NCBI GenBank assembly: GCA_036346405.1
Contig: CM070563.1
Location: 17,589,022 to 17,653,021 of the forward strand
Length of the DNA stretch: 64,000 bases
Origin: Phyllostachys edulis
Lineage: Eukaryota > Streptophyta > Magnoliopsida > Poales > Poaceae
Direction: 5' to 3'
Shown here: positions 12,855 through 23,098 of the stretch, in pieces
Position numbering within the stretch: position 1 is the stretch's first letter
Layout: each line of letters begins with the position of its first letter
The notes under the pieces: model-generated
Databases searched by the model: none
Told to the model about the DNA's origin: nothing
Seen by the model: only the letters and a program-made list of their open reading frames with translations
Translations under genes and position numbers: made by a program

Positions 12855-12918
<64 letters not shown>
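12855..12918. repeat. (TA)n microsatellite
   Basis: 64 bp of uninterrupted TA repeats just left of a perfect hairpin. Confidence 0.97.
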
Positions 12919-12920
<2 letters not shown>

Positions 12921-12925
12921 TAATT

Positions 12926-12979
12926 AAGATCAAACTCAATCATATTTGTTATATACTAAATATGATTGAGTTTGATCTT
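12926..12979. repeat. Perfect 22 bp inverted repeat (hairpin), 10 bp loop
   Basis: AAGATCAAACTCAATCATAT plus TT at 12926-12947 is perfectly complementary to 12958-12979. The hairpin sits eight bases from the (TA)n tract. It may be the core of a decayed MITE; no target duplication was recognised. Confidence 0.85.
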
Positions 12980-15120
12980 TAAATTTTACAAAGATATAAA
13001 ACATACCCTCCTCTATATTAGTTTGATAATTTGTTAGAGAATTTTAGAAACTCCTACATTGAAATTCACATTTTCACATGACATTTCACCTTTCTTGGCT
13101 AATATATGCACCCTTAAGATAATATCATTAACATTATGAAGAATGCAAAAACTAAATTACCGATAAGTAGGAGCATTGATTACACAATTGAATTGGTGTA
13201 TGTACATAGTGAAAGATAGATTAACACGATAGAGAAGAAGAATAACAGCATGCTTTACTGAAAACATTAGGAATAGATCATTAAGGGGTAATCTGATTAT
13301 TAAGGACTAACACTACCGGCCATAAAACCATAGACGGGCCAGGCCCCTGCCAGCCCCCTTCCCTCCGTCTCTGTCTATATGTCTGCACTCTCAGTCCACC
13401 ACAAACCCGGCCAGGTCCAGCTCAGCTCAGCACAAATCTCAACGGGAGATCTCGCATACGTGAGGTGAGACTACCTACAGCGCGCGACACATGGTGCTCC
13501 AGATTTTACCTCATGCCAAAAGGCAAAAGGAGAGACGGGAAAGGCAGGTAAGAAAGTCTCGCAGAGATTTCAGATTAACCAAGGGTGAGAATATGTACAA
13601 TGGTATAGATAGTGGTTGTCTATAGTAATTTTTTATGTCATCTATAGACAGCACTAAAGACAGTTTATACAATGAGTTGTGATGATACAGTCGGCTACAG
13701 AATTGTAGACAACACATAATCTTGTAATGTCTTTCTTGGTTTTTGTGCTACAATTGATTACAGGATTGTAGGCATCACATTTCTCTCTCTTTATTCTCTT
13801 TCATCCACATCAGCTTAAATTCTACATGGCATAGGCTATAGATATCAAATATAAACCTATTGTACTTGACCTAAGCTAACCAGCAATTTGACTGGTACTA
13901 GTTATTGTGCACTCATAATGATGCAATCTTTTTATTAACCATTGCAATCATGGCCAACTGAATTAACAAAAAGTATCGCTAATTATAACTTAACACCAAC
14001 TCTGACTGGTCTCTTGATGTTGTGAAAGCTGCGCCCAGAGGTTTTTATAGGCCATGAAGCATATTAGTCTTTCTTTTTGCACACTACGTACGTAATATCT
14101 AACTAACATATTTTCATTATGGTGAGTGGCTAGTTAGCGGAGACAAAGCTCAACCCTTTGGTATCAAGTACGTGGTTACATAATCTGTGAGGTTAATCAC
14201 ATTAAATTTTGTATTGGTATAGACTTCAATTTTCTCACATGCATATATTGGTCTTTTTCTGACCTCACAGCACGAAAACGCATTGAAAAGAATGTACATA
14301 TTCGCTTGTTCCATGTATTATTCACTAGCTAGCAATGTATGTATAGCATATGTGCTGTGTAATTCAAAGCACGTTAGTTGGCACAGCACACTCTCCAAGT
14401 CCAGTCGCTCGACAACACTATTGACTCGCACAGAAAGCGTCCAATTAGTTGGTTAGCGTCCAATTAGTTGGTCGAAACGGTCGTTCACGTGGAAATTGCA
14501 TTGCTCGCGGCGACAAGGAAAATTGAGTACGTCTAGTCGGCACAAGAGGTCGAGTGAGTAGTTTTCTCAAAATATCTCAGCTAGCTAGCAATTGTCTTGG
14601 CCTTCAAAAATCAAAACGTTACTTTGAAGATATCTGCAGAGAGCCAGACTTTGGAGTCTAGGCTCTGATGTGAACATCGATTCCTTATGCTTCTTATTGC
14701 AATGCAACCTCTTTGAAAGTGACCGAGAAACATCCGAACATCGATAGATATGGTTTCTAAATTAGGTCAATAATCATTTTCAGTCATTTTAATTTACAAA
14801 ATGATAAATTCTCTCTCTCTCTCTGTCTCTCTCTTTGACGACGCAACGGTGGGTTCCCCACATGAATTATTCTCTTCTTCACTAAGAGACAATTAATTTA
14901 TGGCATGCTATTTATTTTCCTCTTATACGAAACCATGCTTGTTAGGCAATTAGGCGCCAACTAAGCATGCATGATAAGATATTCCACGTTAGAAAAGAAT
15001 AACTGAAGGGCCAACCAATCGAAAAACCTTTTTTACAGTTGACTCCGCATGCACAAAGCATCCAATTACTCCAGTAGAAATGGTCTTCACGTGGAAATTG
15101 GATGGCTCGCACGGAGACAG
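12980..15120. other. Unassigned intergenic DNA with MITE-like and exon-like patches
   Basis: At 13490-13548 an ATG in a reasonable context (ACACATGG) opens 19 codons ending at a CAG/GTAAGA donor-like site, preceded by a CT-rich leader at 13340-13440; this could be a stranded first exon but no downstream exon is seen. At 13590-13870 the phrases TGTACAATGG...CTATAGA and their partial complements suggest a decayed MITE, and a related patch occurs at 36540-36740. A 15-base duplication GCGTCCAATTAGTTG lies near 14440-14472. Nothing else is supported. Confidence 0.35.
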
Positions 15121-15457
15121 GCTGGTGTACATCGATTAGTACACCAGTTTCTTTCGGTAAGGCTCCGTCTCGACGGTGGTGATTTTATAAAAGTGATTTT
15201 AATTGTTTAATTTGTTGTAAATAATACACACAAAAAATAGGAATAGAACCCGAATTTTACGTGCAAAACCCTTTCGAAAAAAACCACGGAAATACAAATA
15301 CAATATCACTATATAAGGAGATGTTTATAATAAAACTCTTACTCTTCCATATGGACTACATGGATAAATTTACAGTGATACATGAAAGAATCCATATAAG
15401 AGTAGAACCATGAGTTGCAAAGAAAAAACGAAATTGTGATCACACTCAAACTCAACA
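15121..15457 (-). mobile_element. Probable 3' LTR start of a decayed copia element
   Basis: On minus, directly after the pol remnant, AAGGTGGACAT is followed by TGTTGAGTTTGAG starting at 15457. A short purine-rich tract followed by TGTTG is the common polypurine-tract/LTR junction of grass copia elements. The distal LTR border was not found. Confidence 0.45.
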
Positions 15458-15469
15458 ATGTCCACCTTG

Positions 15470-16180
15470 AGATGAATTTCTCCTATAACCAAAACAAAAT
15501 GTGGTCTCCTCAAAACAAATTAGCATAAACACCTTGTGCGTCAAACCACCATAGAACTATCAATGATATCAACTAAGTCGAGCAAAGCTCAAACTTAAAA
15601 GTAGGAACCGATTTTATCATAATATTAACTGAATTATCATGAGTACTTATGTTGCTTGACTTTAATGTCGCCTTGAACAATAACTTCTCGAATGTGATGA
15701 CATCTGATGTTAATATGCTTTGTTCCCTCATAAAACATCTGATTCTTCATAAGACAAATAGTGCTTTGACTGTCGCATAATATTGTAGTGCAAGACGAAC
15801 TTCCACAAAACTCAATAAATAGACCTCTTAGTCAAACAACTTCTTTGCAAGCTTTAGAAATAGCTATATACTTAGCTTCTATAGAGAACAAAGCAACAAA
15901 GAGCTTGCACTTTCTATCCAACTAACGACACATCCTCCAACAGCTAACACATAACCAAAGAAAAGATATTCTCTTATCCAAATCTTCACAAAATCGAGTC
16001 CACATAACCAACGCTTCCATCTTTAGTCTTTCTAAACTGTAAACAAGCATCGATGTGCCCCGCGAGTATCTGAAAAATCCATTGAACTATTTTTGATGAG
16101 GGCATCCCTATCACTCCATCTTCTTCTCCTCCTACACAAGGCACATGGTGACGATATTATAATAGACTTGCCTTCTCGGT
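15470..16180 (-). pseudogene. Ty1/copia pol remnant: RNase H region, frameshifted
   Basis: Minus-strand reading shows the carboxy-terminal copia polyprotein in several frames: a segment like FGKSKDGxVGYVDSD near 16020-16070, GYVLAVGGCVVSW near 15940, an ALS-IEAKYIAIS-like run, the RNase H motif CDSQST-C near 15760, KHINIRCHHIRE near 15700, and a FELCS ending. These are the landmarks of the copia RNase H domain. Stops and frameshifts are frequent, so it is non-functional. The gene is cut at 16180 by the CACTA insertion at 16187, and no continuation was recognised after 19678. Family assignment is by remembered motif order, not by a search. Confidence 0.75.
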
Positions 16181-16183
16181 CCT

Positions 16184-16186
16184 ATC
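16184..16186. repeat. Target-site duplication ATC, left
   Basis: ATC precedes the CACTA terminus and is repeated at 19676-19678. A 3 bp duplication is characteristic of CACTA elements. Confidence 0.85.
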
Positions 16187-16916
16187 CACTACTACAAAAA
16201 GGCTAATATCGGGCGCCTCATCACGACGGTTGACCAAAACCGCTTCGGATTACATTCAATCACGAGCAGCTTTTGGTTTAGAGACCGCTCAGGCTCTTGC
16301 CGCGCTAAAAACCGCTCGTGAAGAGCAATATCACGACGGTTCATGTTGAAACCGTCATGCGGATCACGAGCGGTTCTTAACAAGAACCGCTCGTGATATT
16401 ATCAGATCCGACGGTTTTAAAACACAACCGTCAGGTATCACGACGGTTCAACAAGAACCGCTCAGGATATTATTAGTATCCTGACGGTTCTTAACAATAA
16501 CCGCTCAGTGATAATATCGCTACAGCCTCGACGGTCGCCGCCAATCCGCCGGCTCCTCGATGCGCTGCTCGTTAATGCCGCCAATCCGCTTCGGCTCCCG
16601 ATGCGCTCTCGCCTCACGCCCGAATTTATTCCTTGTTTTATAAAAGGATCATCCGCCATCCAAGATGATCATCCCCACATACTTATAAAATTAAAAACAA
16701 ATGGTCGCCTCCTCGTCCGCCGCACCGATGGCCTTCTGGCCTCATCTGCATCAAAGACCTCTCTCGGTGTAGGTTGAACTGTCATCGCGAAGAACACCGC
16801 TTGATCAACAAGTCTTCACTCTCTCGGCGGAGAATTTGCCGGAGCGGTGACGCAACCTTCCGCCGCCTTGACATCCTCCTCCGCCGTGTCTTCCGGTGAT
16901 CTCCCACTTTCGGTAG

Positions 16917-17226
16917 CGTTCTGGCATTATCAACGTAGTCCTCCAAAACGACGCGTTACATCGCCTCCAGGAGGCTTGCCGTCACTTGGACTGTGAACTC
17001 GAGGCGGTAGGCGACCGCTTCGACCAGGCTGATACCCCTGAAGCAAGGGTAGAGATCCTATGGGATCAATTCTTCTTGGTTCAACAGTCTGAGGGTCTTC
17101 GGAGACACTTGAACGAGCGCTGTGGGTGGACGATTTCGTGCTTCATTCGCCGATGATCGAGAACTGGCCCAATGCCGACGCCGCCGCCTATGAAGTATTG
17201 AAGACGGAGATAGCAGCCTACCTCCG
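16917..17226 (+). pseudogene. Captured coding fragment of unknown identity, copy 1
   Basis: An open frame without an ATG runs 16917-17156 and has protein-like composition: acidic/helical with NDALHRLQEACRHLDCELEA near its start and LWDQFFLVQQSEGLRRHL in the middle. Near 17127 a second frame takes over, VDDFVLHSPMIENWPNADAA and on to a TAG at about 17231, and this same frame and stop recur in copy 2 (17542-17642). The shared frame and stop argue that the sequence was once coding and that one frameshift separates the two parts here. I do not recognise the family. It lies inside the CACTA element, so it is probably a transduplicated piece of a host gene. Confidence 0.5.
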
Positions 17227-17382
17227 CCACTAGAAAAACTTTGTTTTATTTATAGGTTTTACTTTTTAAATCTTTTTAGGTTTAATCGCCACGCTGCTTG
17301 GCCATATATATATGAAAATTCCAAAATGAAAAAAAAGTTTGGAGGTGAAGTTACTATATTAATTATATGTTGAATTATTATG

Positions 17383-17403
<21 letters not shown>

Positions 17404-17454
<51 letters not shown>
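17404..17454. repeat. (TA)n microsatellite after (CT)n
   Basis: A CT-repeat at about 17381-17403 passes into 51 bp of TA repeats inside the CACTA element. Confidence 0.95.
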
Positions 17455-17457
<3 letters not shown>

Positions 17458-17690
17458 GACGGTTTTGTGGAAAAACAAAATCTAGTTTGGAGGTGAAGTT
17501 ACAATTAATATTAATTATATCGAGCAGAAGCGTCACAACGGTGGACGATTTCGTGCTTCGTCACGATCGAGAACCGTCCGATGCCGACACCGCCGCTATG
17601 AAGTATTGCGATATGGAGATAGCAACCTACCTTTGCCACTAGAAAACCTTGTTTAATTATAGGTTTCGCTTTTTAATATAAACATGTAAT
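17455..17690 (+). pseudogene. Captured coding fragment, copy 2 (3' part only)
   Basis: Repeats the end of copy 1 and its flank. TGGACGATTTCGTGCTTC occurs at about 17127 and 17542, and both reach a TAG in the same frame through the series ...ADTAAMKY... versus ...ADAAAYEV.... The flanking GGAGGTGAAGTTAC also recurs at 17341 and 17490. This points to an internal duplication of roughly 400 bp, with later divergence, after capture. Confidence 0.55.
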
Positions 17691-18561
17691 TTCTTCACAT
17701 GTCATGTAAGTGTATATACTTGAGAAAAATCATTTCACGAGCGGTTCCATAATGGAACTGTCGTGATATGTCCTATATCACGAGACGGTTCCATATCGAA
17801 CCGCTGCGTGATATGTCCCATATCACCGACGGTTCTATTATGGAACCGCTCGTGATAATTATCACCGACGGTTCCATAATAGAACCGTCTCTAATAAGTC
17901 TTTATAACTAGGAGCTAGCACGCCTTGCCGCTAGGGTTTGCGCCTAACTCGCCACTCCCCAGCCGCCTTACTCTCGTCTGTTCCACTCCCGCCGCCGCCG
18001 ACGCCGCCATTCTTCCTCGTTGCCGACGGTTGTGACATCGGTGACACCGCAAAAGACACTCGCACGATAAGAGTGTCCTGCAACACCACCGTCGTCACCA
18101 ACCACGGTGACGCCCAAACTCGTCACTCCCGCTCCGCCGCTAGGGTTTGCGCCGCCCTAACTCCGCTCCTCCCCACCTCGACGCCGCCGCCGACCTGCGC
18201 CGCCGCCGCCCGACCCTTTATGCCTCGCTAGGCCTTGGCCGGCTTTGCTTTCCCCATCCTCCTCTATTCTCCTCTAGATCTGTTAGCTTAATGTCTTTTG
18301 TTGAGTTTGATTTTTATGCATGAGCCTTAAGTTGTGTCCCGATGTTTGTGTGATTTATGCAAGGTAAAGGAAATGGATGAGGGTTGTCTTTGGTGGGGTC
18401 GCCACCGTGGTTGCGCTGCATACTAAGGTCCCTCTCTGTCTCTACCCTCCTTGCTCTGTGATGAAAATGGCTAGCTAGTGCTCATGATGGATGCCGAGGG
18501 CTACTATCGGTTTGGACACCCTTGGTCTTGTTCTCTTGTCGATGAACCGCTCAATGATGTT

Positions 18562-18915
18562 AATAGTCTTATGCTGAAATTGAATTGATAATTAGTTCAT
18601 ATTAATAGTCCCTTGCTCTGTGATGTAATGATGTAAATAGTCTTATGCTGAAATTGAATTGATAATTAGTTCATATTAATAGTCCCTTGCTCGTGATGTA
18701 ATGATGTAAATAGTCCTATGCTGAAATTGAATTGATAATTAGTTCATATTAATAGTAGTCCTCTTGCTGTGTGATGTAATGATGTCAATAGTCTTATGCT
18801 GAAATTGAATTGATAATTAGTTCATATTAATAGTCCCTTGCTCGTGATGTAATGGTGTCAATAGTCTTATGCTGAAATTGAATTGATAATTAGTTCATAT
18901 TAATAGTCCTCTTGT
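18562..18915. repeat. Minisatellite, five copies of a 73-78 bp unit
   Basis: GTCTTATGCTGAAATTGAAT recurs with minor changes at 18566, 18640, 18713, 18791 and 18864, each followed by TGATAATTAGTTCATATTAA and a variable TAGTCC(C)TTGCTC(GTG)ATGTAATG tail. Period differences (74, 73, 78, 73) come from small indels in the tail. Confidence 0.93.
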
Positions 18916-19010
18916 TCATGCCGGTCAAGTTCTCCTACCTCTTGCGCACAGTGCACGCCCTACCATTCCATTCATAATCTCTTCTCTATAAAGTCTCCAA
19001 GCAAAGGGTC

Positions 19011-19033
19011 GCTTGTGCCATTAAAACCGCATC

Positions 19034-19064
<31 letters not shown>

Positions 19065-19358
19065 TATTCATAGTCCTCACCACTTTCGGGGTCGTCCACG
19101 CAAACATGAGAAGAATGAGACAAGATCCACGGCAATGTCATTGAGCCCTTGCAAGTATAAGAAGTATGGATGCTGGTAATTGGATGTCCCAACGCTCTCT
19201 TTGCATCCATACTTCTTATATTTGTAAGGGCTCAATGAGGTTGCCCGTGGCTACCGCCTCATCCTTCTCATGTCATGTGGACGATCCCCAAAGTGGCTGA
19301 AAGACTACGTAACAATATATATGTAATATATATATGATGCCGATTTAATGGTACAAGC
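19011..19358. repeat. 348 bp foldback hairpin inside the CACTA element
   Basis: The best-paired core is 19080-19173 against 19203-19296 (94 nt each, 29 nt loop), for example GAGCCCTTGCAAGTATAAGA against TCTTATATTTGTAAGGGCTC. Pairing extends outward through an AT-rich segment to GCTTGTGCCATT (19011) versus its near-complement ending at 19358. Mismatches and small bulges are scattered, as in young plant MIR-type or siRNA-producing hairpins. Confidence 0.85.
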
Positions 19359-19675
19359 ACCAACGCTGGGCCTTTATAGAAAAGTCATCACGACGGTTCC
19401 AAACCACAAACCGCTCAGTGATATGTGATTATCACGAGCGGTTTGTGGATGAAACCGTCGTGATATGTGATTATCACGACGGTTTGTGGATGAAACCGCT
19501 GCGATATATATCATGCAGACGGTTTGAACCACAAACCGCTGCGTGAAAGATATATCACGACGGTTCAAAACCGCTGTGATGACCTCATGTCATCATCGAC
19601 CCATAAACTCGACGGCTCACAAAACCGTCGTGATGACGCTTTTGAACCGTCTCGGAAAGCCTTTTCGTAGTAGTG

Positions 19676-22030
19676 ATCACTCGAGCTCGAGCTAAGAAGA
19701 TGCATGATCAGGTAACCTTGTTTCTTAAAGAACATGTTATTAATTCTAGCGAGCATTTTATACTACCTAACGCTTGTACTTTACTTATTCTCTGGTTTGA
19801 GGATGGAGAAGAAGAGTTGTCGTAGGTGGTACAGGAGTCGGCGCCGCTGTGCCAATTGGCAATTCCAGCATGAGTACAAGAAGGTGGGAGATGGGCTTGT
19901 TGCTGTCCCGAGTCTACGCGTCGAGATCATCAACCGGACATCTATTGCATGTGTTCGGTTGTTGCCAAAGGGAAACATCAATATGTACAAGGAAGGAAGG
20001 AAGCATGCACGTACATGACATGGTGTCAATTGTATTCGATTTTTGAAAAAAAAAAAAAAACAAAGGAAGCATCAATACGTATATGGCACGAAGCATACAC
20101 TTACGGCCAACCATTTAGGCATGTTTTCTTTTTTTTTTTACTATTAGATGGCAAGGTTTTGGAAACTAATCAGCCGCGTTCTAGCAATGGCTTGGACCAT
20201 TAAAAATAGATAGTGCATGGTTGTGCCAAACAGGCCACTTCTAATTGAAGAATTGAACACAAGTTTCTTTGCTTGTTCTTTCATACCGAATTTCATGCAA
20301 GGATTTCTAAGAGAGAATTAGGCGATCCGTTGTTCGTTCCGCAAGTCAAGGTCAAGTTTGCTTTTTCCGCTGAGAATTGAGGGCTTGGCGATCTACGCTC
20401 GTGGTCTAGCTGTGATCATCCCGGTGCGTGTCGGCGAATATCCATAGAGCTGCAAGTCCATGCACTAGCGCGTGGTGTACAGCTGAGCGTTGTTCGTCGT
20501 CAAAGACTAATTATCCACGATTCTACTCGAGAAGATCGGGCCACGCCGTATCATCGTGGTATCAGATTCTAGACCACTCAGTAGAATCTCTTTTTACCCA
20601 TCCTTTAGTAGTTTGTTTTTCTGTCCTATACACCGTAAAAGCCATAAAAAAAATCAACTTTCGCTATAGTTTAATTCAGTATTTTTAGTGCGTTTTGTTA
20701 GATCATAATCCACTCGTTCATTGTGTTTAGTTGCTGATCATGTTCCGTTCGCGTCACTTTTTGTTTTCCCCATCCAATTCATGTTTGTCCAACTAGTGTT
20801 GTGATAAAAAAAAAACCTGAAAATCCAAATCCTAGTAACTGTTCTTTGTGCGCACCTTTTCATCCTGCAGATTGGTGCGAATAGCTAGTTCCTATTTTCA
20901 TGCAACTAAATATAGCTTATATCTAGTAGATTGTACGTTGTTTTCTTCATGAACCCATCGGTCCGTTCGCAAACCTTTCGTACCTATTGAGACTAACTTG
21001 TTGTTGTGCTCGAGGGATTGGTTGTAGGGTTTTTCTGAGATCCAAGTCATTCTCGTTCTGGGACTGTTCACATTGGGGGCACTGTTCACGTTCAGGCAGC
21101 CTTGTTGATTCGTATTTTTCAGCCGTGAGTAATAATAGTCTTCGGCTGTGAGTCCCAAAAAAAATCAGCCTTGTTGGCTCATACTGCTTTGCCGTGAGTA
21201 GTGTTTGGCTGTGAGAAAAAAAAAGCGAGAACAAAAAAAAAAAGAAGAAGAAGCGAGAAATAGAGAATAAAAAAAGCGAGAACAAAAAAAACAGAGAAAA
21301 AAAAGGGAAACGAAGGCAAAAAATTTGGCCATAGTGTTAGATTCTTTTGTTGGAGTATTGCTATATTTTTGTATCTGATACTGTTCACGTACCATAATTT
21401 TAGACAATCTTGTGCCATCATATACAACTTTTGAGCACTAGCTAGCGTCTCTCCTTGAACTGTTCTAATACGAGCATTCGCATCCATACAAATTTGTTCT
21501 TTTTTATCGCTCATTCCTTTGATTGCAATAGTCCAGTTATCATTGTGCATGTTTTGCTGTTTTTCCTCACTTAAATCATTCAATCAGCAATTAGACATTA
21601 TGAGTCTCGCTTTGGATTGCTACCTAGCTCGACAATCTTCAATTCTGAATTTTTAGGCTGTTTTCCTCACCTAGCTCCACCAAAAACATCCGTGTCATGT
21701 ATTGACTATCGTTCTTGGTATTCGCTCACACAATCTTGGTTGGTCGGTCGTTGCTACGAACGAAGTTTTTGCTACTCTTAATTTACTTCGAAATGGTAAA
21801 ACTTGCTTTGTTTTAGAATAATAGTTGAGAGATTCCCACTTATTTTTCATATATATTTTCACTTGGTATTTTTTTTCTACTGTGACTACGTAAGGAAGCG
21901 AGCATGACAAGGATCTTGACGGCAAAGTTACTGATCCGATCACTAAGATGCACTACCTTACACTTCATGCCATGCTCCAGGACGAGTTTCAGGCTGAGGT
22001 CGACCACGTGCGCGATGACCTTGGGCGTGT
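19676..22030. other. Unassigned intergenic DNA
   Basis: TGGTATCAGA at 20557-20566 matches the first ten bases of the initiator-tRNA primer site and may mark a decayed LTR element, but no LTR was recognised beside it. At 21140-21310 there are interrupted poly-A/AAAGCGAGAACAAAAAAA repeats and two copies of CAGCCTTGTTG...GCCGTGAGTA. A short frame at 21900-22060 reads DKDLDGKVT, EF-hand-like, but is too short to call. No gene is supported. Confidence 0.4.
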
Positions 22031-22345
22031 CCAAATCAACTTTCCCGAGTGTCCTTGGCTGACATACACTTGGGAAAGTATTCCGTTACGGTGGGTGAAC
22101 CCGCAGCAAACTATTCTCCGAGTGTTTTATGTTTCCCAAGTGTTTGTGTAAACTATTCTCCGAGTGTTTTATGTTTCGAGTGTAAACTCGAACACTCGGA
22201 AAGTTATTTCTCCGAGTGTAAATCTCGAACACTCGAAACCAGTTTTATCCCGACTAAATGATCCCGAGAGATTTTTCCGACGGCCGACCTTCGAATTACT
22301 TCCCGAGTGTTTTGGGACTTTCGAGTGTTTCGCACTCAGAAAGTG
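22030..22345. repeat. CCGAGTGTT / AACACTCGG array, CACTA-subterminal type
   Basis: About ten copies of CCGAGTGT(T) or TCGAGTGT in both orientations within 310 bp, including tandem duplicates of AACTATTCTCCGAGTGTTTT at about 22109 and 22153. Short clustered inverted and direct motifs like this are typical of subterminal regions of grass CACTA elements. Neither terminus was identified, so it is treated as a remnant. Confidence 0.55.
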
Positions 22346-22439
22346 ACGGATTCCAGAGTGATTAGACCTTCTTTTCAAAAATATGAACCAACCATCTTGC
22401 ATGAATAGCCAAACTCTACTAATTGATGGCACGATAGTA

Positions 22440-22690
22440 GTCCCTCTGTTTACAATTGTAGGTCATTTTTAATTTTCACTGTCTCCATTGCAACACTTTG
22501 ACTATATTTAGTTATCATAATATACTAGAAATATAATAAAAATGATGTATGACAATGTATTTTGCAAGACAAGTCTAATTACTTGTTTTCATTTTGTCAA
22601 TCTATATACTTTAATATGCATTAGTGGTCATAGTTTCAAAAGCTTGACCGTACGGAATTCACAATGACCTATATTTATGGACACATAGAG
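22440..22690. mobile_element. Stowaway-type MITE, about 251 bp
   Basis: The left end GTCCCTCTGTTTACAATTGT and the right end (complement CTCTATGTGTCCATAAATAT) each lead into AGGTCATT as inverted repeats. The flanking dinucleotide TA is present on both sides (22438-22439 and 22691-22692). The CTCCCTCTG-like terminus and TA duplication are the Tc1/Mariner-derived Stowaway signature. Confidence 0.8.
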
Positions 22691-23025
22691 TAGTTTCAAA
22701 TATACTATATAGTAATATAGAAGAATATGATCGACTAGACTCCAACTAGAAATGATGATGAAATATAATCAGATCCACGTCGCCCTCAAGAAAACAACGT
22801 CAGATGACCTTGAAGTATGGACAGAATGCAATAAAAATCGAATAATTCTACCTTACAAAAAAGCAACAAAAAAGAAAGCATAAAAAAAAATACAAATTAG
22901 CTAGTCACACACCGGCCACCGCTCTTTCAAGTGTCAAGAAAAGGCGACATCCACTAGCACTAGCACTGCACCCTCCTGGTCCTCGTTTCACACGCATCGA
23001 TCCTACGCCATGCACGGTTGCACCC

Positions 23026-23033
23026 TATAAATA
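23026..23033 (+). promoter_or_regulatory. TATA box of glycine-rich protein gene 1
   Basis: CCCTATAAATA lies 73 bp upstream of the ATG at 23099. The same CCCTATAAATACC stands 76 bp upstream of gene 2. The region 22905-23025 upstream is also similar to 25275-25345, so the core promoter was duplicated with the gene. Confidence 0.8.
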
Positions 23034-23098
23034 CCCCAGCTGCCTTCACTCCACCACACAACCAACCACACTTGCACTGAAGTAAATAGCTAGCAGCC

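Larger units (their letters stand above)
16187..19675. mobile_element. Complete non-autonomous CACTA element, 3489 bp
   Basis: Left terminus CACTACTACAAAAAGGCT, right terminus AGCCTTTTCGTAGTAGTG; these are inverted repeats with one mismatch over 18 bases. The element is flanked by the 3 bp duplication ATC. Both ends carry arrays of ACGGTT and CACGAGCGGTT-type subterminal repeats (16215-16510, 17730-17900 and 19380-19665). No transposase (TNPD/TNPA-like) frame is visible, so it depends on proteins in trans. Between the ends are a captured, partly duplicated coding fragment (16917-17642), a (TA)n tract, a five-copy minisatellite and a 348 bp foldback. It interrupts or abuts a copia remnant on its left. 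Confidence 0.9.

Noticed and set aside
20557..20566. Primer-site-like TGGTATCAGA as evidence of an LTR element
   Set aside because: No LTR end precedes it and no element sequence follows that I can recognise; ten bases are insufficient.
21900..22060. EF-hand-like reading DKDLDGKVT with a downstream open frame
   Set aside because: Only one short loop-like match, no second hand, no splice context, and it runs into a transposon-type motif array.
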